From Ctenosaura bakeri (lineage: Eukaryota > Chordata > Lepidosauria > Squamata > Iguanidae), in the NCBI GenBank assembly GCA_948474755.1, contig CAOLHI010000020.1, forward strand, positions 620,001 to 684,000: a stretch of 64,000 nucleotides of DNA. The letters run 5' to 3'. The notes below the pieces were generated by a model, which had not been told where the DNA came from, searched no databases, and saw only the letters and a list, made by a program, of their open reading frames with translations. The position numbers and the translations under genes were made by a program. Below are positions 10,210 through 19,345 of this stretch, piece after piece; the stretch's first letter is position 1, and every line of letters begins with the position of its first letter.

Positions 10210-10300
10210 AGAAGCGTGTGACTCCAGATGCTGTTGGGCTCCAACTCCTGTCAGCCTTAGCCGGCTGAGGGATGATAGGAGTTTCACTCCAAGAACCTAT
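10210..10300. repeat. Dispersed repeat D, diverged
   Basis: Contains CCAGATGCTGTTGGGCTCCA and ATGATAGGAGTTTCACTCCA. Related to the inverted pair CCAGATGTTGTTG / CAACAACATCTG at 17.2 kb and to diverged copies at 30.65, 33.26, 33.91, 34.2, 40.67, 46.31 and 59.29 kb. Confidence 0.55.
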
Positions 10301-10885
10301 GGAAGATCACGCGCTCCCCCCCACCTCTGGGGTCAAAGGATGATCCCTTCCATCCCCCTCCCTCCTCTCTCAGGTTGAAGTTGGGAGGTGAGGGTAGAGG
10401 GAGGGAACTTTGACAAACGGTTCACAGGGAAAGATCCCAGTATTAGTTAATTTCTTCCTTCTCCCCCGCCCGCCGAGTTTCCAGCCTTTTCCCTTTAAGA
10501 AACAAACAGCTGTGGGAGAAGAATCGTGCCAAGTGCCGGCTAAACAACTCCAGCGAATTCGAATTAATTCCAGGCTATTCTTTTCGTGCATTTGTATATG
10601 GACTTCTTTTCTAACTGTTTTAATATAAATGCATCTTGGCCGGTACGTGCTTTTGTCACTTAAGATCAAAATGCTTTAAAAGTGGGGATAGATATTCCGT
10701 TGCTGTCAAAGGGCTCTTTTCCGCCACATCTCGGTTTCCTTCGCGAGGAAATACTATTCTGTTGCTCTCCCTGGAACAGACTTGGATATAGTGGCCGACT
10801 GCCCCTGCCTCACCCCACCCCACCCCGGTTGGGTCTGTCTCTCTCCGAGCAGCTTTGCGTTTTCAGAAAAAAGACGGACCAGAAA
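10300..10885. other. Intergenic, nothing recognised
   Basis: No repeat or exon identified; a minus frame of 99 codons at 10370-10669 has no known features. Confidence 0.4.
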
Positions 10886-10888
10886 AAA

Positions 10889-11122
10889 AGAGCCAGCCTA
10901 GTGTAGTGGTTTGAGCATTGCACTGCAACTCTGGAGAACAGAGTTCGAATCCCCCACTCAGCCTTGAAAATCCACTGGGTGACTCTGGGCAAGTCACACT
11001 CTCTCATTCTCAGAGGACACCAACGGCAACCCCGTTGAGAAGAGATCTTGACACGCGCAAGCACACACACTGACGGTAGACTCGCCTTAGGGTCTCCCCA
11101 AGATGGAAAAGACAGCAACAAT
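10889..11122 (+). mobile_element. tRNA-derived SINE (family 1), near full length
   Basis: Well kept pol III promoter: A box in CTAGTGTAGTGGTTTGAG, B box in GAGTTCGAATCCC. The body has CCACTGGGTGACTCTGGGCA and the tail GCCTTAGGGTCTCCCCAAGA. Confidence 0.9.
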
Positions 11123-11189
11123 GGCTGGCTAAGATCATGACACAGCTTAGGAGGCCCTTATTTGCTAACATAGGAAGCGCCTGTGAAGA

Positions 11190-11400
11190 TATTTAAGGAA
11201 TCACAATATGACAGAATTGAAGGGGACCACAAGGATCATCTAGCACAACCTCCTGTCAAGCAGGAATAGATAACGAAAGCACTCCTGAAAGATGCCCATC
11301 CAGCCTCTGTTTACGACTTCCAAAGGAGAGTCTGTTCCACTATCAAGCAGGTCTTACAGTAAAGTTCTTCCTAATGTATAGGTTGTCCTACTAACATGGA
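11190..11400 (-). mobile_element. CR1 LINE 3' end fragment
   Basis: Minus-strand CR1: CACAATATGACAGAATTGAA, ACCACAAGGATCATCTAGC, GAAAGATGCCCATCCAGCCT and AAGTTCTTCCTAATGT. Confidence 0.85.
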
Positions 11401-11811
11401 CACCAGTAGCAACCAAAGGCTCTAGGTTCAGATCAGATCCCTCAGTAAATGCCGGTGGTGTGAAAACCTTTCACCGAAACGACTCCGTGCCTTCCATATA
11501 CACCCCCCTGGCATTGGAAGCACGCTCAAGCAGTAGCAGGCAGGCAGGCAGGCAGAGATCCAAACGGGCGAGCTTCCCTCAACCCAGTTAAAACCTGCCT
11601 CCTAAGTCTGGCCCTCCGCGAGACTCAGCTAAAATTACACCGCCGCCTTGTACAACTCTCCTGAGAAGCAAGCAGGTCAGTGGGACTAACGCCCAGCTTA
11701 AAATGACCGCCTTGAACATTTTTCATAGAATCTTAGTGTTGAAAAGAACCACAAGGCTTATCTAATCAAATCCTTTCCCACGCAGAAATACACTGAGAGA
11801 TGCCCTTTCAC

Positions 11812-12257
11812 ACTATGTCACTATGGCACTAGGATTTCAGTTTGACTGCCCTGGCTGTCTCTTGTGGAATCCTGGGGCTTGTCGTTTGGTGATGCACTAG
11901 GGACTTAGATGTCTGGCTAAGAATTCTAAATTGTTGTTGCTGTGTGCTTTCAAGTCGTTCCCGACTTAGGGCGACTCTAAGGCGAACCTATCACGGGATT
12001 TTCTGGGGCGGAGAGTGTGTGAGGCACTCAAGGTCACTCCATGGGTTTTCATGGCAGAGCAAAGAAGGGAAATCCTGATCTCCAGGATCGTCGTCCAACG
12101 CTCAAATCACTGCACCAAATAATTCTCTCCTTTAAATCACGAATCTCATGATTCCATGGATGGAGCGAGTTTATTTTTTTTTCCTGTTCCAGAGTCTAGG
12201 GAATCACGGCAGCTGAAATGGATTCATAGCACTATATCATATAGTGTGAAGGGGCCC
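11812..12257. mobile_element. MITE-B, interrupted by a SINE
   Basis: Left end GCCCTTTCACACTATG, right end CATATAGTGTGAAGGGGCCC; arms carry the GTGGAATCCTGGGGCTTG motif shared with MITE-A. The family-1 SINE at 11930-12118 lies in its centre. Confidence 0.65.
11930..12118 (-). mobile_element. tRNA-derived SINE (family 1), reverse
   Basis: Complement of the family-1 body: starts TTGTTGTTGCTGTGTGCTTT (tail side), has AAGTCGTTCCCGACTTAGGG and CTCCATGGGTTTTCATGGC, and ends AACGCTCAAATCACTGCACC (head side). Confidence 0.85.
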
Positions 12258-12419
12258 CTGTTCTCTTGAACAGCAGAAAACAAGCTCGCTCCAACTTCTG
12301 CTTGACATCCTTTCCCATATTTAAATAAGGCTATCACCTCCCCTTTAAATGATACAAAACGGAATGCAAGAGCACAGTTTCCCATGGAAACCCTACCAAT
12401 TATCTCAGCCTTCATCTTA

Positions 12420-13245
12420 GCCTAACATGAAGTTACGGAAAAATATTTTTCAGTTTGATGAACTTAAATGGATTTTCAAGTAATTTTCCTGAGAATCACA
12501 GTTTTGTTCAGAAGGAGTAAAGTTTCAGTGATTTCAGTTAACTACAGTGACTAAGTAATTGATTCGTTGTTTGCAGAAAACTGACTTACCAATACCAGTA
12601 AAGGTGTGCAAAAGAAACCCCAAAGTTTTCTGACAAATCTATCAGTGGGGGAGCGAGCGGGCTTTTCCCTGGTGCCCTCCCAGGCGTTGGACACCCTCTT
12701 CAAAGGATTCTCCGGACACTTCCATTGTGTGGGTGCGTTCTTCCCCCATACTAGAATGTCCTTTAAATATTTCTGATTACTCCGGCTTGAAATCCTGTAG
12801 TACTTTAACATTTTCTGTCGTCTCATTTGGTTGCTGAATTTCTTCTGCTTTAGTCTTCATGTTTGTATTGCATTTCCTTTTTCTGCTTTTAAAATTCTAC
12901 GGTAAATTGTCCAGGGAACCTTGATACTTTACAATAAATGGCCCAATTATACAAATAAAAATATCGTACATAAATATCATAAATAAATAAATAACGACGT
13001 ACAATATTTCCTTCTACACCGGTACATGGATGCGCACGCTCATTCTCAGGCACAGACGTATTAAAGCTGAAATAACTATACAGTACGTACATGTGGAGGC
13101 ATCTATCAATATCAGTTGCAGGAAGGTGGGGATAAACAAATCATTGACCAAGGACCTCACAGTCCACACAATCTCACAGTAACAAATGATAATTTATAAT
13201 ACATATAGCTTAATTCCAAATAAAATAGAGGGTATGATTCTGAAA
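12420..13245. other. Intergenic, AT-rich, nothing recognised
   Basis: No gene or known repeat. Contains (AAAT/AAATA) runs near 12950-13000. Confidence 0.4.
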
Positions 13246-13486
13246 GGGTGCCAGAGTTGGTGGAGTGGTTTGAGCTCTGCACTATGACTCAGGAGAACAG
13301 GGTTCGAATCGCTGGGCCATGAAAATCCACCGGGTGACGTTGGGCAAGTCACACTCTCTCGGCCTCAAAGGAAGGCAAAGGAAAAACCCCTCTGAACAAA
13401 TCTTGCCAAGAAAACTTCGGGAGAGATTCGCCTTAAGGGTCGCCGTAAAATGGAAACGCGTTCGAGGCACACAACAACAACGATTC
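13246..13486 (+). mobile_element. tRNA-derived SINE (family 1), full length
   Basis: GGTGGAGTGGTTTGAGC (A box), GGGTTCGAATCGCTGGG (B box), GGGTGACGTTGGGCAAGTC body, CTTGCCAAGAAAACTTCGGG and a tail ending in ACACAACAACAACGA. Confidence 0.9.
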
Positions 13487-13794
13487 TGAAAGAGATAGCA
13501 AAGTGGGTACCTGCTGACAGTGTCTATCTTATTGTATAATCCCTAACGAATATTTCCAGCTTCTTTATCTAATATACGTTAATTAACAGAAGAATCAAAC
13601 TTTTTAGTTTATATGGAGCGCATTCATCTCGCCTTGACATTAAAAACAAACACACCATTTCTTCAATTTTAGATCTATCTGGTCTATATGTAGATTTATA
13701 TAGGCAAAATCAAGACGGATTTCATCTGGAAATATTTAAGGAGAAACCAAATTTTCCGTCAAGGAACACATTGGGAAAAATGTTGTTTTCAGCT

Positions 13795-13880
13795 GGTCGA
13801 GATGATTTTACGATAAGCCGCTCTGAGATCTTCAGACGGAGGGAGGGATATAAATAATATAATACACGATAAATAAATCT
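13795..13880 (+). mobile_element. L2-like LINE/SINE 3' tail
   Basis: AAGCCGCTCTGAGATCTTC followed by GGAGGGATATAAATAATAT. This is the usual 'taaaccgcc..gagtcc..ggcgggatataaat' ending of L2-mobilised repeats. Confidence 0.6.
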
Positions 13881-13899
13881 CCGTAGTTCGTTTTGCCTG

Positions 13900-14720
13900 T
13901 ACGGTTAGCAAGAGCTCTCAAGTAGACAGGTAATTCCTTGCGTAAGGACTCCGGAGGCGGAGTGAATTTTAGGCAGGGACATTTGCCTGCGGACGAGAGG
14001 CGTCCCCGACGGCGACCTGCCGCCCGCGGTGGCTTTCCAGGCTCGCTCACTCGCTCGCTCTCCTTTCGCGACCCAGGAGGTGACGCTTGCTTTTGCTCGA
14101 CCCCTATTTGTTTTGTTAAATGGCCCCCTCAGTAATAGCCTTTTCCCCAAGGGCCATCAGCCACACTCAAAGGGTCTGGGCCGGTGGGGCTCTTGGGGGT
14201 GTGTGGTGCGTACGCGTTTTGTTCTGCTTTGGTGTTTTGTTTTTCTTCGCACGTCCTGGCCGTAGCGCACGGGAATCGGCCGAAACAGCGACGCGCTGGA
14301 AGAAGGGCTCGGCCAGCCGCTTGGCCGGAAGAGACGAACCGCTTCGACACCGGTGGCGCGTTTCTGGACGGCGAGTCTTGTTTCTCGCCTTAGCTTTTTA
14401 CGACGAGGCGCCCCGGTCCTTCGCCGGAGGACCCCATTTTAAAGGATCTTAATGACCCTTTGGCTCTCGGCGAAGAGGAAAGACCACTCCCTGCCCCCGC
14501 CCCCTTTTCAGCGGGAGCTGCCGTGCATGACAGTTTACAGCCGAAAACTTCCTCCAGCCCCAAAGCTGTAAAAATTCTCGATTTAGGACAAGGCGCCCCT
14601 TCTCAGGTGGGGCAAGCCGGACCTCCCCGCCCCAGCCACTTTTTTTTAGCTGCTGGTCCTCCCGATTTCCCAGACCCTGTCCCTCGGGCACCTCTCGATT
14701 CCGTTATTCGTTCTTGTTAT
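13900..14720. other. CpG-rich patch, possible orphan CpG island
   Basis: About 800 bp with many CG dinucleotides, no named repeat and no recognisable protein. Several overlapping open frames on both strands (up to 119 codons) look composition-driven. It lies about 11 kb upstream of TBXT. Confidence 0.45.
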
Positions 14721-14773
14721 ACTTGGCTCTATTACAGTCTGCTACCTAAGGAAAACCATGCTTGTCACACTAT

Positions 14774-14860
14774 GGCCATTTCCGCACTAGACTGTTGTAG
14801 CGCTATTATTCCACTTTGAACATCGTATGGAATCCTGGGGTTTGCAGTTTAGGGAGGGGT
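14774..14860. mobile_element. MITE-A left half
   Basis: GGCCATTTCCGCACTAGACT through TTTGCAGTTTAGGGAGGGG; the right arm is absent. Confidence 0.85.
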
Positions 14861-16166
14861 GGCCGCAGTGGCCTATGTTCCATGCTTGTAAAAGCGGGCT
14901 TACAAGCAGCTATGAATAAACTGTCCAAAAAGGAAAGGAGTATTTGTTTCGGCTTTTGTAGGCCTTTTTGAGTCCTGAACTACGTGTTATTAGTGTTAAT
15001 CATAAATATTCCAATTAAGTATTAATTATTATTATTAATAGTAATAATACATAAGAGGGTCCATAGTCGGTGTAATCTGTTTTTCTGCAAAACGTTGGCT
15101 ACTGGGGGCTTGCACATTAGGGGGAAGAGAGAAGTCACTCTGCTCTGGGTTTTAGTCTGAAGATCCAAGACTGTTGTACCTACTTGGAGATAGGGTTCAG
15201 AGCTTTGGATAGCTCACTTAAAAGTCAGATTAAACAAAGTAGATTCATCATCCTGCTGAGATGACAAGTCTCCAGGACCTGGAGGCCAATTCAATTTCAA
15301 AGAAGGGATGCTTTTACTGGTGGGACTGAAGGCCGAAGGAAAGGACCAAAAATTGCCACTTAAAGGTCTTGCTTCCAGTGACTGAGCCCTAGGAGACTCA
15401 TGTCCACACTTCAGAATGTGTGTGTGAGGGGGAGAGTGTTCAAAAGCTGGGAAAGCCTTCTTATGATGATATCCCAAGGCAAAGGATGCTGAGGAAGCCC
15501 AAAGAAGTGGATTGGGACTTCAGAGAGGGAGGATTAGCTCTGAGGATATGAAGTCCCACCTCCCTGGGTTACATGAAGCCACTAGTGAGGCAAATGTGCC
15601 CCTGGGCTGGTTTTGTGGGACCCAGAGCCCCTATTTTTACAAGCACAAACACACATACCAAAACATATCCTTGTGGCAGAAATTTTGCTATCTCCTTCAT
15701 TCAACAGGGGAGATCTTTCAAGTCACAGATAAATGACTTGGAAATTGGGATGATGTCATTTCCTGTTGGAAAAACAAAAGGCACCTCTCGGTCCTAACAT
15801 GGTCCAGAGAATGCCACAAATGCAGCCCATGTCACTTTGGCATTATGGGGAAGAACTCTTTTTTTGGGGGGGGCAGGGAGTACAGCCTTCCAATATGCCC
15901 TCCCACCTCTGACAATTGGTCATCAGTGGTCAACCAAAGAGCTGTGTGTAACAGGAACATTTACCAACCCCAGATATTTCTCCCCTTGGGTCTTCTTTTT
16001 ATATCCCTCAGCCAGCAAGCCAAGGGAGATAAAGGGGTTTATTGCTTCACTCTACAGGCTCTATAGTTCAGGAAAGTGGTCACTCCCACATGTATGATTG
16101 CTGAATGTCGGAGGTGTGCCTTCAGTTGTGTTGGTGAGGGTACACCTCACTTGGCTCCAGCACTGG
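14861..16166. other. Intergenic, nothing recognised
   Basis: AT-rich from here rightwards. No gene, RNA or named repeat found. Confidence 0.4.
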
Positions 16167-16745
16167 GGGCCCTTTCACAATTACAGTGATATGATTCCAG
16201 GTGTGTAGCTATGGGGGGACGGGACAAAATGAGGGCCTTCACCCCCAAAAGAATTCTGAACTCCTCAATTACATTTTCCTTCAGTTCTCAAATTTCCAGT
16301 ACTACAGTATCTTAAAGCTTCAGTTGAGCATTTAAAAATACAGTTCAAACATTTATAAATACAGTTCATGCATTCAAAGGAAAGGGACTGGCAAAGTTAC
16401 CAAGGGAATGTGAACACAGTAAATATTTAGAGTGCTAGATGGGAATGATTTTCAGTGCCTCACTCTGCAATGCTAGAAATTTGGGGACTGAGGGAGAATT
16501 TAATGGGACAAAAGTATTGTTTGGAAAGGCAATGCCCATATTTTGGCTCCTTTGATAGCTATACCCCTGTATGATTCTATTTTAACTGCCATGTAATCCT
16601 GGGATTTGCCATTTAGGAAGCAACATTTGGAATTCTTGGCCAGACAGCTCTAGTGCCAAACTACAAACCCCAGAATTCAATGGGGTGTTGCCAGAGCTAT
16701 TAAAGTGTAACCAAAGTGCTATAATTGTATACTGTGAAAGGGCCC
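16167..16745. mobile_element. MITE-B split by a hAT-type element
   Basis: Left end GGGCCCTTTCACAATTACAG at 16167, right end TATACTGTGAAAGGGCCC ending 16745. The arms carry TGGAATCCTGGGATTTGC-like sequence and its complement. The element at 16198-16569 interrupts the left arm. Confidence 0.75.
16198..16569. mobile_element. Non-autonomous hAT-type element, 372 bp, perfect 8-bp TSD
   Basis: Ends are CAGGTGTGTAGCTATGGGG and GATAGCTATACCCCTG, which are imperfect inverted repeats starting CAGG. The 8 bp TATGATTC occurs at 16190-16197 and again at 16570-16577. An 8-bp duplication and CAG-type ends are hallmarks of the hAT superfamily. It encodes no protein. Confidence 0.85.
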
Positions 16746-17185
16746 GGGGAACTTGACCTTTAGAGGCTAACATTCCAACTGGCACTTTAGACAGGGACTG
16801 TTATGATGTCAGGGAGTCTAATTTTCACTCCCTGATGTCATCTGGCCCACAGAGAGGATGGGAGGGGAAATCTGCCCCATACCCCAACAAGTTTTCAGCT
16901 TTCCTCATACTTAGTATGAGTGAAAATACACTGAAATCAGAGAGGACTGATTTATGGTGGTCCTATTCAGTAGAAAACAAATGAATTTGTACAAAAGTAA
17001 ATGATAGCAGAGTTCTGCTCTGCTGTCATTTCTCATGAGCATCTGATGAATAACCCCTGCCTAAACAGCTGCAATTACCGTATGCCATGTAATTGCAGCT
17101 GAAGGAGGCAGAAAGGGACAGGGGGTGTGCACAAATACCTGCTGTCTGTGTTTGTCTTAGATGGTAAGACAGGGATTGGAATTCT

Positions 17186-17290
17186 TTGTCCCTCCAGATG
17201 TTGTTGAACTGCAACTTCCATCAGCTCTAGCCAGTATAGTCTGTGGTGAGGAATGCTGGCTGTGACAGTCCAACAACATCTGCTGCAAGG
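17186..17290. repeat. Dispersed repeat D, inverted-repeat form
   Basis: CTCCAGATGTTGTTGAACTG on the left pairs with GTCCAACAACATCTG on the right, with CCAGTATAG / GCTGGCTG between. This is the best copy in the window of a short repeat met many times. Confidence 0.7.
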
Positions 17291-18077
17291 CTTACACACT
17301 TCAGTTTGTCTAAATGTCAGTTCAACCTTAAGAAAGTTCAAAAGGCATCAAATAAAAAGTCAATAAAGGGTTCACTATATATATTTAATTCAAAAGAATA
17401 TTGAAGATAATTGGAATACATTTTAAGTACTTCAGACATTTAAAAATAATAGCTGTCAATGCATGATAAAAGAACAACTTGATCACTAGCCCAAAGGGAT
17501 ATAAACAAATTATTGCTCATATCTTGTTTCTAGTCATTTCCAAAGTTTCAGGACACAGAGGGCCACTGAAATACTTAGCCATTTTCTGCTTTTGTACCCA
17601 TCACCTCCCATAAAAAAGAATTCCTTCAAAGAAGGTGTCATCCTGTCAGCACCTCTGTCTTGAGACAAAGCAGGAAGAGCAGAGGGTGGCTGGTCATTAA
17701 TTGCATCATATTAAGCTTTGAGGCAGACAAGTACTTGAGACAGCCAAAAGGTGAGGTTTTCCAGGTTCTCCTCCACCACATTCTCTGTCCTCTGATTCCC
17801 TCCCCTTTCCCTGAGTTTTGTTTTGCAAAGCTCTCATAATGCAGTCTTGAAAGAAAATGGGACATTAAATGGAAGAAAAACCCTGTGGATTTTCTTCAGA
17901 AAGACAATGAATTTTGCAAAAAATATTAAATATCATCCATAGCTTGGTCCAAAGGAAAGGGATGTGAAGCTAAGGAAAGTGCTATTGGGGCAAGATGTCC
18001 AAAAATGAGCCAGTAAAACAAATTGTTGGATATAAGTCAGTTTCACTCTACTGACTTCAAGGAGACTGAATCTCACT
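17291..18077. other. Intergenic, nothing recognised
   Basis: No gene or repeat identified; the same holds for 16746-17185. Confidence 0.4.
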
Positions 18078-18650
18078 AGGTGTGTATGTGTGAGTGTTTA
18101 TAACTTCAAGTCATCCGTTGACTTATGGCAGCCTATGAATTTCATAGGATTTTCTTAGGGCAAAGAATGTTCAGAGGTGGCTTTGCTGATTCCTTCATTT
18201 GGAAAAAAAAGTCTACAGCCACTATTCTCAACAAGGGCCATATGGACCCTCAAAGGGGCCCTGGCCCATTTGAAGGGGGTCACAGACTGAAAACTGTAAG
18301 AAGGGAAGCCCCAATGCTTTTGGGGTTTCCTGGTAACTGAATCAATGAAATACCCAAGCAGTAACCTTAACTGGAGTCAATAGCTTCCCTCCTATTTGTA
18401 TCTTTACAGCACACCATTTGAATTTGAGGCACCTGGTAAATTAATTGCTTAACCTCCTCCTACATCTCAATTTAAGAGCTAAAATTAAAAAAAAAGTTGA
18501 TGTTTTTGTGATATATTTCATACCCCTATAGCAGTCATGTGGAGTCTCTTACACAGCCTTGCTTCAGAGTCAGACTGCACCAGGTCAACATATTCAATCA
18601 AGCATTCCTGCAGTCATTATCACCATACTTCATTCTCCAAAGATCACTGT

Positions 18651-18783
18651 GGCCATTTCCTCACTAGCCTGCTACAGCGCTATGATTCCACTTTCAACAG
18701 CCTATGGAATCCTGGGGTTTGCAGCTTAGGGAGGGGCAGACCCCAGATTCCATAGGATGTGGAAAATGGAATAACAGTGCTAT
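18651..18783. mobile_element. MITE-A, right end lost
   Basis: GGCCATTTCCTCACTAGCCT through the centre to AACAGTGCTAT, where the next copy starts directly; the last 25 or so bases of the right arm are missing. Confidence 0.8.
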
Positions 18784-18953
18784 GGCTATTTCCGCACTAG
18801 CCTGTTATAGTGCGATGATTCCACTTTCAACATCTTCTGGAATCCTGGGGTTTGCAGTTTCAGGAGGGGCTGGCCGAAACTGCAAACCCCAGGATTCCAG
18901 AGGATGTTGAAAGTGGAATCATCATGCTATAACAGGCTAGTGAGGAAATGGCC
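18784..18953. mobile_element. Full-length MITE-A, 170 bp, abutting the previous copy
   Basis: GGCTATTTCCGCACTAG to GCTAGTGAGGAAATGGCC; near-perfect arms meeting at GGGGCTGGCCG. Flanks are TAT and CAT. Confidence 0.85.
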
Positions 18954-19345
18954 CATGTCTTGCTATTGGGTTTTTTGAGCCTAGTAACTTTAAAGTGTAT
19001 GTGCTTGGATATATCATACATTAAGGTAGGTAGTGAAAAGTGTTTGTTACTGTGTATGAAGTCACCAGGGGAAAAAATCATTAAGTCTTTTTTAAGGTTT
19101 TATCCACTATGTCAAAATGTTCAAGTGTTCTGTAATAAATTATTTCTATCTGTATATATTATATTCCTGTTTGTGGGGGCTCTGGAACCTGCAAAGAAGT
19201 CTCAAGGGAGCAGTGGCCAAAAAACAGTTGAGAATGGCTGGCCTACAGAATCTGGTATTTGTTGGCAGTTTTCCATTCAAGTACTTAGCCGGGCTGATCC
19301 TGCTTAGCATCCAAGATCAGACAGAATCTGGTGCTTTTAAGGCAT

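Larger units (their letters stand above)
11724..12415 (-). mobile_element. CR1 fragment split by a MITE-B that itself holds a SINE
   Basis: CR1 pieces lie at 11724-11810 (TTCATAGAATCTTAGTGTTG to GAAATACACTGAGAGATG) and 12259-12415 (CAGCAGAAAACAAGCTCGCT and onward, coding FKGEVIALFKYGKGC-like residues on the minus strand). The CR1 section normally between them is missing. The gap holds MITE-B. Confidence 0.7.
18220..19234. mobile_element. Non-autonomous hAT (Charlie-like), about 1 kb
   Basis: Left end CCACTATTCTCAACAAGG followed by CCATATGGACCCTCAAAGG; right end CAGTTGAGAATGGCTG. The terminal TTCTCAAC motif and following 'ggacc..gggg' stretch are typical of Charlie-type hATs. Flanks GTCTACAG and GCCTACAG match at 7 of 8 positions, fitting an aged 8-bp duplication. 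No transposase frame remains, and two MITE-A copies are inserted inside. Confidence 0.75.
18078..19345 (-). mobile_element. 5S rRNA-derived SINE, split by a hAT element
   Basis: The SINE tail in reverse is at 18078-18219 (TCCGTTGACTTATGGCAGCC, TAGGATTTTCTTAGGGC, CAGAGGTGGCTTTGCTG). The 5S-like head in reverse is at 19236-19345 (CCATTCAAGTACTTAGCC, CTGCTTAGCATCCAAGATCA). About 1 kb of hAT sequence separates them. Confidence 0.8.
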
